From Proteromonas lacertae (taxonomy: Eukaryota; Sar; Bigyra; Opalinata; Proteromonadidae), in contig NGBS01000889.1 of assembly GCA_002245135.1 (NCBI GenBank), forward strand, positions 1-64,000: DNA of 64,000 nt. The letters are read 5' to 3'. Every line of letters starts with the position of its first letter. Positions within the stretch are counted from its first letter, which is position 1. Position numbers and translations under genes: made by a program. This document shows positions 12,197 through 24,000 of the stretch, in pieces. The notes under the pieces are model-generated. The model was not told the origin of the DNA, made no database searches, and worked only from the letters and a program-made list of their open reading frames with translations.

Positions 12197-12229
<33 letters not shown>

Positions 12230-12320
12230 TCAAAGACACTATCATAATTATCTGTTGAGAAGAGAGTTGAAAGATCGTGTAACTGTAAGACAACAGATAA
12301 ATGAAAAGGAAAGACAAAGA
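10670..12320 (+). pseudogene. IQ-motif protein, right copy with premature stop and lost 3' end
   Basis: Exons 10670-10730, 10757-10888, 10915-11012 and 11044-12147 join to 464 residues. Compared with the left copy, a TAC tyrosine codon has become TAA at 12145-12147, ending the protein inside the third clear IQ motif (GHKGRKI-stop). The next intron (12196-12227) is still recognisable but 4 nt shorter. The copy is then cut off at the repeat end at 12320, so the remaining IQ motifs are absent. A truncated protein could still be made from the intact 5' part. Confidence 0.8.
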
Positions 12321-12401
12321 TTCAGTTACTTATTGAAGTGTATATTTTAATTGATATATTATTAAACAGAAGTAAAAGAAACATAATTATAATAATGTTA
12401 T

Positions 12402-14929
12402 TTAATTATTTCCTTTAGCTTCTTCTTTCTCTTTTGCCCATTCTCTTAACAATTTATGATATTCTTCACATATGTTTGGCATATCTCTTTCTAGTTCTTC
12501 CAATTCTCTTCTTTTAGCATATTTATAGATATTCGGTAAGCATAAAATATCTAAGACAAACTATACATAAAATATATATAAATAACAGATTATACCAATA
12601 TTTGGCAAATAATCAAAATATTCTTCCAAATAAACTATCTTCATCTGGTTTAGTTTTTCTTCTTTGCCTTCTTCTGTTGTACTTTCTTCATTATAGTCAG
12701 TACTAGTTTCAAACTCATCTGGATCATATCCTGGTGGTAATGTTGGTGAAACTGTAGTAGGAGCTTCTGTTGTAGGTAAAACAGTTGTTGGAGTTTCTGT
12801 TGTAGGTGAAACAGTTGTTGGAGTTTCTGTTGTAGGTGAAACTGTTGTTGGAGTTTCTGTTGTAGGTGAAACTGTAGTTGGAGTTTCTGTTGTAGGTGAA
12901 ACTGTAGTAGGAGCTTCTGTTGTAGGTGAAACTGTAGTAGGAGTTTCTGTTGTAGGTGAAACAGTTGTTGGAGTTTCTGTTGTAGGTGAAACAGTTGTTG
13001 GAGTTTCTGTTGTAGGTGAAACTGTAGTAGGAGCTTCTGTTGTAGGTAAAACAGTTGTTGGAGTTTCTGTTGTAGGTGAAACTGTAGTTGGAGTTTCTGT
13101 TGTAGGTGAAACAGTTGTTGGAGCTTCTGTTGTAGGTGAAACTGTAGTAGGAGTTTCTGTTGTAGGTGAAACAGTTGTTGGAGTTTCTGTTGTAGGTAAA
13201 ACAGTTGTTGGAGTTTCTGTTGTAGGTGAAACTGTAGTAGGAGCTTCTGTTGTAGGTGAAACTGTAGTAGGAGCTTCTGTTGTAGGTGAAACAGTTGTTG
13301 GAGTTTCTGTTGTAGGTAAAACAGTTGTTGGAGTTTCTGTTGTAGGTGAAACTGTAGTAGGAGCTTCTGTTGTAGGTGAAACTGTAGTAGGAGTTTCTGT
13401 TGTAGGTGAAACAGTTGTTGGAGTTTCTGTTGTAGGTGAAACAGTTGTTGGAGTTTCTGTTGTAGGTGAAACTGTAGTAGGAGCTTCTGTTGTAGGTGAA
13501 ACTGTAGTAGGAGCTTCTGTTGTAGGTAAAACAGTTGTTGGAGTTTCTGTTGTAGGTGAAACTGTTGTTGGAGTTTCTGTTGTAGGTGAAACTGTAGTAG
13601 GAGCTTCTGTTGTAGGTAAACTGTTGTTGTAGTTTCTGTTGTAGGTGAAACTGTAGTTGGAACTTCTGTTGTTGGCTTAATTGTTGTTGGTATTAGTGAT
13701 ATATTTTCATAATGTTGATATTTATCAATGTGGCATATATCTCCTTTAACTGCTTTATATCCTTGAGGAACCTAAATAATATTATTATAGTTGTAATATA
13801 CTTTTAGAGGATTTGTCATTCCATTATAAGGACAATAATAATGATCATCATCACAAGGCAACATATCAACTTCATCTGTAGGACAGTAGTGACCTTTAGG
13901 ACAATCTTCACAAAACATTGTTCCAACATTCTTTTGCCATTGTCCATCTGGGCATCTTCCATCACAATATTTATGTTCATAACCATAAATTTTTGATTGA
14001 TTTGATTTCACCAACTCTGGACACAACTTTGCTTTACCATATGAACAATAAGAGTTTATTTTGAAAGGTAAAGAAGTTGTACTATTTTTTATACCAGCTA
14101 CATTAATACATTCTTTCACACATTCATATTCTTTTGCTTCTAAGACAGTTGTTCCATTGCAATATAATATTATCTTTGAGTCACAATTTGCTATTATATA
14201 AAAAATAAATGTATACTAATGAAGTCGCACTTTGAACAATCAGCTCCTATATATTGCTCACATAATATTCCATATGTTGGCTTTTCTGTGCATGTATTTA
14301 TTACATCATAAAATAGACCTTCATCATTACTTATAGCCTTTTCACATTCTTCTACCTTTTTCGGGACACTTGATCCTTCTGGGCAATAATGACTACTGAA
14401 ATTACATGGTAATTTATTTTTTTCATCTATTAAATAATATGTAACCATATACTTTCAGAACAATAATATCCTTCTTCACATTTTACGCATTTACGTTTTT
14501 CAACATTAAACTCTTCACCTTTTGGACAATGTTGGTTTCCACATAATTCATCGCTATACACATTTTCTTTAGGGATGTAAAGGCTGGGGCAATGATATCT
14601 GTATCCATATTTACAGTAGTATGCATATTGACAAGGAATAGATTGATGAGCGTTGACATAACTTTCGTTATAACAAAATGGTAAATAGTTTGGAATTGAC
14701 TACATAATTAATATTATTGAAAATATACTATAATTATTTCTTCTGTTGTAAATCCAGGGCAGTAGTAAACTCCTTCGGATGTGCATTGAGCTAGTTTAAT
14801 GTTAATTAGAAATATTAATACGATCTTCGCAAAGCAAACAACCTTTAGCTGTATGTCTTTCCCAACAGCACACTCATACCTTACACACAAGCAACAACAC
14901 AATAAAAAAGCTAAAACAATGAATTTCAT
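12402..14929 (-). CDS. Secreted Cys-rich protein with mucin-like Thr/Pro repeat tail
   Basis: The start at 14929 gives a signal peptide (MKFIVLAFLLCCCL). Several short exons then encode Cys-rich segments such as CKYGYRYHCP, CEEGYYCSE and CEDCPKGHYCP, resembling the ephrin-receptor-like GCC2/GCC3 repeats of protist surface proteins. The second half is a long run of TTVSPTTETP-type repeats, a likely O-glycosylated stalk. After an intron of about 43 nt the C-terminus is a charged helix ending EEAKGNN, without a membrane segment. At about 13621 one base is missing relative to the repeat pattern, which puts the Cys-rich part and the repeats in different frames. It converges on the right inverted-repeat arm. 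Extracellular matrix or coat function is inferred. Confidence 0.68.
12751..13670. repeat. Tandem array of about 31 30-bp coding repeats
   Basis: Units of 30 bp (10 codons on the minus strand, TTVSPTTE followed by TP or AP) run head to tail. Three positions vary between units: ACAGTTGTT or ACTGTAGTA, GAGTTT or GAGCTT, and GGTGAA or GGTAAA. Blocks of several variants recur, which indicates past multi-unit duplication. Confidence 0.95.
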
Positions 14930-14980
14930 TGTAATGAAATTTGATAATCTAAACGAATTTAATTGGTTGATATTTCTTCT

Positions 14981-14990
14981 CAAGCCGAAC
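14981..14990 (+). promoter_or_regulatory. CAAGCCRAR-type promoter element
   Basis: CAAGCCGAAC lies between the divergent genes starting at 14929 (minus) and about 15032 (plus), 52 and 42 bp from their starts. It is one of four such elements in start-proximal spacers. Confidence 0.35.
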
Positions 14991-15031
14991 CTATAAAAAA
15001 TAGACATTTCATATAAAGACACTGTATTTGA

Positions 15032-15980
15032 ATGTCTTTTAGTTTTGTATTTTTGTATTAATGTGTATTAATATGTATTATTATATTTTTCTATTTATCA
15101 CACATAGCATCGTCATATGCTTTTTTTGAATATTCAAGAGAAGATGCTTTAGAAAAAGGATATGGTCAGAAGAGTATTTTTGTTTGTTTATTTTAGTAAT
15201 TCGACCACCTTGGGCTGGAGGTAGATGTGTGTCTGCTCCACTTTTAAAAGTATTAAAAAATATATATGCAATATAGAATCAAATGTATTATTCAACAAAA
15301 GGCAATTCTTGGACAAATAAATATTTAACTCCAATTAATAGAAGAAAAGATCAGTTTGGTTATCGTCCTGATCTGGATGAATGTATGTCGATATTATATT
15401 TTATATAAATAGTTGCTAAAACAATGTATGAGAAAAAGAAAGAAGAAGAAGAAGTATAGTAGTTTTATTCTATACGTCTGTAATAGGAAAGAAAGGCTAT
15501 GGAGATGGATCGATTGAAAAGTTTCAGACAAGCTCAATTGGATTTAATGAAAGAAAGAAGAGAAGGTCATGATGCAATAGATGTATAATAATTATTATTA
15601 TTATTTATAGTATTCTCGTGGTGGTGGTGGTGTTACAATAACACGAGATGAAAGACATCGAAAGAAATATATAGTAAAAGATAATTTATATTATCATGGA
15701 AGATGGAATAAATGGACAAATTTATCACATATACCTGAGAATAGAATCCCTTTGTTATGTAGACCATATATAATAGAGAAAGATGAAGAAGCAGCTCGAA
15801 CAATTGATAATAAAAGGCAAGAAGAAGTAGAATATGAATATGCAAGACAAGATTATTTAGGATATTTAGCTGAAGAAGATAAAGCTCATTTAGATCATCA
15901 AAGAGCAGTAAGACAATCATTTGAAGATAGTTTATATGGTCCTAATAGATGTAAATCACATCAACCAAAGTATAATATTA

Positions 15981-16015
<35 letters not shown>

Positions 16016-16878
16016 GATGTTATACAGCAAGTGAAAGAACTGAAGCATTAGCTCAACCAAAGAATAAAATATATGATCCAAATGGTCCAGAAACAGCTGA
16101 TTATACTGGTTTAATAACTACATCAACAGCAGCTCCTCAGATATATCAATCATTACATCGTCCTTATAAAGAAACAAATACAAAATATTCGTTAGATGAT
16201 TGGATAGAAAGATCAAAAAGATCATCATCAACATCCTCCTCATCTAATAAGAAGAAGATGACATTAAGTGAACATAGTAGTGATATTCCATATAGTTTAC
16301 CTGATAATGAAGAATATTCTGATGATGATATTCCTCCATTTAATGAGTTATTAAATGATAATAATAGTAATGAAGAACAACAACAACAACAACAACAACA
16401 TGAAGATTATAATGATGATGAAAATGTAAGATATATATCACCAGATACAGAAGTAATTCCAACCAAAGTAGGTACAATGTTTGTGAATAGATCTGAATAT
16501 CCCGAGCCAAAGAGTGTAATATCTCCTGATTTAGCTGATAATGTATATCATAGTGTAAGTGAAACATCCTTAGAAAGAAATGATAGAATAGAAGGAATGA
16601 ATCATATTGATGATTTATATAAACATTCAGCACCTCCAATAGATAAAGGAGATGAAGTGAAGAATAGAAATCCCAAACCAATTCAAGAATATACTTCCCC
16701 AAGAGATTCTCCGAGATTGAATAAAACAAATAACAACAAAATTAGAAAACCATCATTTATTAGCAACTATTGGGAATATGTTGATAATGAGACAAAGAAG
16801 AAGGAAGATAAGAAGAAGAAAGAAGAACATTTACTTCCAATATTACAGAAATCTTATCCTCAAGGGCAGTTAATATAA
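15032..16878 (+). CDS. Uncharacterised low-complexity protein, many short exons
   Basis: At least seven exons are visible. The best start is ATG at 15032 followed by a 71-nt intron, but this is uncertain. Early exons encode a region rich in aromatic and charged residues (e.g. YSREDALEKGYGQK, RPPWAGGRCVSAP). The middle part is a Lys/Glu coiled-coil-like stretch with SRGGGGVTITRDE. The last exons are acidic and Ser/Asn-rich with a seven-residue Gln run near 16380. One intron (about 15971-16016) is largely an ATA repeat. There is no signal peptide and no recognised domain. The conserved-looking N-terminal part suggests a real family that I cannot name. Confidence 0.6.
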
Positions 16879-17006
16879 ATATAAGTATTATGTATATTGT
16901 TTATCTTGTTTCTTTGATTTCGAGGAAATATAAAAGAGAAAATAATACAATACATGTAAATGACATAAATACATGTAATTGAAATTTTTTAAATCATCTA
17001 TTAAAT

Positions 17007-17969
17007 ATGAACGAATTGGATATAAAATATAACAACTCATATATGGATGATGTAGCATGCTATGAAGAGTCAATGAAAAGAAAGCGGGACATATCTCCAC
17101 AAATGTCGTCTATACTACCACAATATAAATGTAAGCAGTTTTGTACGTCAAATGCATTTACGCAAAAGGCAACATCGTCGAATACAAAACCTGTTTGCAT
17201 TAATGGATCAGTTATGTACTTACGAAAGAATTTGAGGTTATTATTGTTAATAGGTTTTTTTAAAGATGACTTACAAAATAAATTTAACAACTGTGATAGT
17301 ATAAAATTAATTGATAAAAAAGGAAAAGAAAAGAAGAATATACAAGTTGATATTTGTACAAGCACACACGATTTGAATGTGTTGAAAAATTATACATATG
17401 ATTATATATTTTATGCAAAGACTGATTCAGATAGTGAAGTTAAAAAACAGAATTCACAATTGTACAAAACAGTTGAAACAAACTTCAAAAATTACACAAT
17501 ACCTTTAGTATATTGTATATTTTATAATTATAAATAGGTTGAAACAATGTTTAATGATAAGATGGTTGAAATTAAATGTGATAATGATAATATGAAAAAA
17601 ATAACTCGTCATCATGGTTATAATTCTCTTGATTTTAAATATGCCTCTGGACAAGTTTCATCTAAAGATTATGAAGAAAATAATAATATAAAAAAGAAAA
17701 AAACAAATGATAATGAAAAAGAAGATATTTTAGTTTTTGCATTTGTTGGGTCTGATAATCATTTTGATAAAGAATTGATTGATAAATGTTATGATGATTA
17801 TCTATTAAACGAGAAATTAACTTCAAGAGATTTAGAAATATTAAAAGAAATCGAAAACGAGCAAATTGACATTCCTATTAATTATAATGATAGTTATGAA
17901 AGTGAAGATGATAATGATGATGTTTTTAAGGATTTGTCGCCATTGTCAAATGATTTGTTTTATTTTTAA
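17007..17969 (+). CDS. Uncharacterised 310-residue protein
   Basis: Two exons (17007-17507 and 17538-17969) join in phase to 311 codons. The N-terminal half is basic with scattered Cys. The C-terminal half is highly acidic (a run of Glu/Asp near 17895-17935). There are no membrane segments, signal peptide or known motif. The intron starts GTAT and ends TAG. It lies tail-to-tail with the giant receptor gene, 73 bp between stops. Confidence 0.6.
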
Positions 17970-18042
17970 GTTTTATTTAATTTTATTGTTTTTTTCTTAT
18001 ATATTAAAGCAAAACAAGAATATATTAATTATATTATATATA

Positions 18043-21000
18043 TTAATTTGAACTAGCCAATGGATTATTAGATACTAATTTACTAGATTTCTTTATTACA
18101 GCATCATATATTATTCCTTCAATTTCTGGATCTAAAAAGAATCTATCTGATTCAGATATTGTGGCAATTTCTATTGGTAATCTATCCAATATATGAGGAG
18201 TTACTCTGAATCTTCCTTTACTGGCTTGTTTCTTTTGTAGTTTTGACTTTTCACGACTTGTACTTCCACTATGAGATAAAGAACTTGACATCCATGTTGT
18301 TCTTAACTCAAATAAATATATATAAGATATTTTATTTCCAAACAAAATCAATACGATAAAAAATACTCCTACTTCTACACCAATTCCTCTTATTCCCATT
18401 AATGTATCTGGTTCTGAATCCATTAAATAGTTTAATGGAATTAATATCACTCCTAATATCAATATAACTGATATAGTTGATAATAAAGGCATTGATTCGT
18501 TAAACTCGGATGATGCTTTTCTTACACTCCATGCAATTTTAGCACCAAATAAACAAGAGATTGTTATAACTGCGATTTGAATAAATACAAAGGCAATATT
18601 CTCTGTACATTCTTGTAAATAAATATCTTCTAAATATGTTGAATATGTTTCACTGTATGATAATTCTGGTTTTGATCTATCTACACCCCACCATATTGCT
18701 AAATATATTAATTCGATTATTATAAACACGCCTATCATCTTTAAAATCATCCAATTAGACATTTTTACTCTCATTAGCTCTCGGTTATTAAATAATTTAT
18801 GGATTCTCCAAGCTTTACATATTAATATTGATAATAAGAACGTTATGGCTGAAGCTAAAAACCATACTCGAAATGCACATATATACTCTTCACTAGGCTT
18901 CACTACAAATATATCACCAATACAAGCTAATAAAGCTAAGGATAAGAGAGTATAGAATAGAAATATTGGACTAGAACTTTTAATTATTTTTGATTTCTTA
19001 TATTTGAATATTATATACGCAATTAAAATACAGAAGCAACAGATAATTACAGATAAACTAATAATCACATTTCTTATAGTATCACTTAATTCATATGTTG
19101 AAATGATTTTAGTATAAATACAATCAGATGGGTTTAAATATATTGGTATTGCTTCTAATACATTTTCTTTTCCTTGCTTTGGATGAACTTGCATTATACT
19201 ACTTTCTGACAATCTAAATATATATACATTCTTTGATATATGATTGTTATTTAATACTTTCGTTACACCAGATGGAGAATTCAAAGAAATATACTTCAAA
19301 CTTAATTCAATATAATCATTAGAAGGCCATTTAGTTGGTGAATAATCTGATGAATATTCAACAGCTGTTTTCCATAAATATATTGATGTATAACTATTTT
19401 CATATAACTCATTCAGTTCAAATGCATTTTGGAAATATGATGTTGTTAATTTTTGAAATTTGCTAGATTCCCTTACAGATACACCTGAAGAATATGGAGA
19501 TACAACAAAAGAACCTTTTATTAATGTTCGATAATCTGATGCAATATCTGCAGGATCATATTTTAGGAAGAATAAAATCATATTTTTGTATTTTGAACTC
19601 TTCGTGATAAATTGAACGAATTTTTCATTTTCTGAAGCTATAAATAGATTAATTATTGCTATTCTATCATAAGTATCCAATATTTCTTCTATTTTGAAAA
19701 TTACTTCATTTGCTGCTACATCATAAAATGGTGAAAACATTGAATAGCCAATCACATTTATGCCTACTTGTTTAAACCCTGAAGATATTACAAATATTTC
19801 ATTTTCAGTAGAATTTCTTTCAGGTCCAACTATATAAGCTAAATTCAATCCAATTGTTGAAAAATATTGTAATAAAGCTTGAGTTCTTTGGTTTATACTT
19901 AATCCTGTTACTATTAAATTCTTATTAAATGTATAACCATCATCTCTACCTGTAAATATAAACATAGAATCTCGATTCTCTAAGTATCTATTTACTTCTT
20001 TATTACATTCAGCTGTTATACATCCAAAGAATGTATTACTCTTTCCTAATTCAAATATACTTCGAACATTTACAAATCCATTATTTATAGTTATCCAACT
20101 ATGATTAGATTTTAATTCCCTTCCTAATACACCTCCATTTGCATTGATTTCATCAATAATAACATCTTGTAATAAACAATTATACTTCTCAGTTTTACCT
20201 CCTAAATCTGTTTCATGTAAGAATGTCAATACAATTGGATCACTACAGTATTTTGCACCTTTATTTTCATCACTTAAATCACAGGAACAGCCAAAATCAT
20301 CATTATTATATGGATCATATAATTTTGGAATATATAAAGCAGTTGATCCCCAATTTATTTCATTATGTCCATTTTCATCTATTTGAGCACAATATATTCT
20401 TCTCTTCACATAATTATTTGTATGAATTTCAATTTGACCAGATGGAACATCCAAATAATAATGAAAATAATCAGTAAAATCAGATACTTTAATAGAATTA
20501 CTTTTTTGTACTATTGTTTTCCATATTTGCATTGCAGTATAAGCAGATTCAATCTCTCCATTTATTGATATTTCCATACCAATTCTTGTATGAACAATTT
20601 TATTCATTGTTTCAGCCATATATGGAATATCAAGTTTATTATGTTCACTATCAGCTAATTCTTCAAAATATGAATTCAAAGTCATCATTCCATATTTACA
20701 ACTGTTATCTAAAAACTCAATATTCATTGAATTTAATATAACATTTATAAATCTATATTTCGGATATCTAAACTCAGTTTCTTCACAAATTGCCATAAAA
20801 AATTCAGATTGTATTTCATCACTATTAAGAATAGTAATAATATTACCACCATCATTCAAAGCACGATTCATATCTTTCAATACATTTCTTAATGTTGTAT
20901 ATACTTCTGTACCTTTGGATGTTAATTGCATATTTTGCATTTTATTTACGATTCTTTCAGATATATTTGAAGCATAATAATCATTAGTGTGTAATATAAA

Positions 21001-24000
21001 TGCATCAGTTCCTATTTCTAATAATTTTCTGATTGTTGCTTCTGCTAATTGATAAGGCGTTACATGTGTTTGTATCACATGCTTATAACAGTCATTGCCA
21101 TAAGAATTTCCTATATGAAAAAAATAATTTGAACTGTTTGAAAACATTGGACCTAATATTTCTAATGCTTCTGCTGAATCTCCACCAAATACAAACTCTA
21201 TATTGTCATTATCTAACATTTCTTTTGCTTTTTCTTTCAATATTTCATTACTTGATTGACTGTCCAATAATTTATAATCAATATAATATCCTATTAATTT
21301 GTCTGGACTATCATTTATTTCATCCATTGCTGCTAATATAGCATCAAATAGTAAATTACCTTTACTACTTGATTCACCTGTCATTGGTAATATTATTCCT
21401 ATTACTACTGTTGGAACACTTTCACCATCTAAGATATTTGGATCAGAAAAATCACACCTTCTATAAGCAAGTCCTGAATTCTTCAACACTTCTGGCACTT
21501 GAGCATCTCCTGCTTTGTAAGTTATTTCTGTGTATTTATTTTCATCATACACAAACATCAATTTTGGAATTCTTGCTAAATATTGATTATTACTAAAATA
21601 TATTTCTCCTTCTATTGTTTCATATTTAAAACCTCTTAATACATTCTTTACTTTAACTACTGACAAATCTGCTACCAAATCTCCATTTTCATAGGTTATT
21701 GTTTTAGGTAATGTATTAGCAGATTTAGCTAATAACATACCAGATGTTCTTGCTCTTACCATTAAATCAGAAACTACTACTTCTGAATCAATTCTTTGAT
21801 ATATCTCATTCACAAATTTTGTATTTATTTCACTTGGATCATCTTTCCAATAAAATCCAAAATACTCATAATTTGTAAAACTTAATGGCAAGATCTCTTG
21901 TATATTCTTCATTACAATAACATTAGTTGTATAAATATAAAAATTTTCATTCATTGCTGTCATTAATTTATCAAATACTACTGAATGTCCCCAATATAAA
22001 ATGCATTTCATTGACAATCCTCCATCACTTGATAATATATCTAAAACATCATTAATATTAAATTCATCATCTTTACTATAACTTATATAATCATGTGGCA
22101 TATAATGACTATTCATAAATCCAACAGTATACTCTGCGATTATATCATTTTCAGGTGTTATTACAATCAATTTATCATAAAGTCTATTTCTAATTACATT
22201 CAAAGCCGAATCATAATATTCATAATAATTATTAGCAACAAATATATGACTTGCACATTTATCTCTTTCAATTGTATTTAATTGGAATAGTATGCTTTTT
22301 GTTTCGACAACTGGATTTATAATTTCTAAACAATCATCACTTAAGTAACTAAATACAGCTAATGGATTTTTATCTATTATATATTCATAGATTGTAGTTC
22401 TGCATGAATCTATATTAGATCCTTCATCGTAAATATCAGGTTCTATTGTATAACCACCTATTCCACCTTCATCATTTATATTACTAACCATTAATTGAAA
22501 TGCATCAACTAATCCTACAGTTTCTTTGGAAGATGTACCAGTTAAAGATGCTACTAATGCTAATCTTTTCACTGGAACTTTATATTTATCAGCATCCTCT
22601 CTTCCTGAACTAAATGAACAAATATAACTATAGCTATTGTCTAAATTCCAATTCCAGGCTTTAGGTGCTTCTTGATCCAGTTTACTGTAAATTAAATTAC
22701 AATATTGACCATTTGAATCATATTTGATGATAAAAAATGGTGATGTGATATAATGACTATCTGTTAATGTCAATACTCCACTACCTACTTCTAATGTTAA
22801 ACCATAAGAAGCGCTTCTGACTTCATCAATATTAAAACTGCCTGCTTTCTTAGCTGCATATCCATATAGCATTATACTAGCATAAGTTGATTCAAACAAC
22901 CCAGTTGGCATGTTCAAATCTACATAATTCATAACTTTCTTTATATAATTTGTATTTGTATCAGTAACTGCATCATATGTATATCTTACAAGCTTATATA
23001 CATCCTTACGTAATGAAACATCCAAATTATCAAATTCTTCTAACTCTAATAAAGTATCAACTATTCCAATTACACTTGTATCTACTCCTAATCGTGTATA
23101 ATACATCATAAATGTTTTAAATATATCAATCTTTGTAACTGTTGATATTATTATTCCATGTTTCAATTGTTTAGTAATTTCTACTACTGTCTGATATGTA
23201 ATTGGATTTGAATCACTAACTAAAAATGACCCAGCTTTTTCTATCAAACCTTCAGCTTGAGCTTCAATCATTGTATTAACATCAACGGAATAATAAATAT
23301 CTTCAGCTAAGGTGAAATAATAATCATAATCAGTTTGAAGTAGATATTCAACTAATCTTGTAACATATTGATTTGAAACAAGGGATGTATAAAACATATA
23401 TTTATTACATTCTTCTCCTACTGATAATCTAGGATAATATAATAATCTGTTTGTTTCAACTAGTTTAGTTTGGACAATTGATTTACATTGTCCTCTTGTA
23501 CATCCAACAAATGCTACAAGGTCTTTATCATCATCATATTTATCTAATAATGTTTTTAAATACTCTTCATCACTATGATAATCCATAAATTCCATTAGTA
23601 ATATATGACCATTAATTGGTCCTTCATCATACAACTCTCGAAATGCAGTTATTGCTGCTAATATCGCTTTTGAATGAACTTTCTTCATATCACCAGATGT
23701 TGAAAATATAATTCCAATCTTCTTTGATGGTAATAAATATTTCGTATTATTATATTGAAAACTACATCTATATAATGGTTCAGATCTAAATATATTACCA
23801 TAAGGTCTATTTACTAACATTATAGAGGTTTGCCAAATCACTTTCGTTTGTAATTTACCATTATCATCCAAATACCATTGTTTATAAGATAATACATTAT
23901 CCATATTATTATTCTCATGAAATGTAAATTCACCCAATGCAGTGTTGGTTGGATATAAATAAAGATTTCTTCGAAATTCTTCATAATTGATCGATTTACA

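Larger units (their letters stand above)
9193..12320. repeat. Right arm of a 3.13-kb inverted repeat
   Basis: This is the partner of 1474-4605 in opposite orientation. It carries ERp29-like, 116-residue and IQ-motif genes on the plus strand. The right outer end falls inside the IQ gene, about 80 bp before the stop codon of the mucin-like gene that converges on it, so the IQ gene loses its 3' part here. Confidence 0.97.

Noticed and set aside
12751-13670. CRISPR array
   Set aside because: Units are contiguous 30-bp coding repeats with no unique spacers, in a eukaryotic gene.
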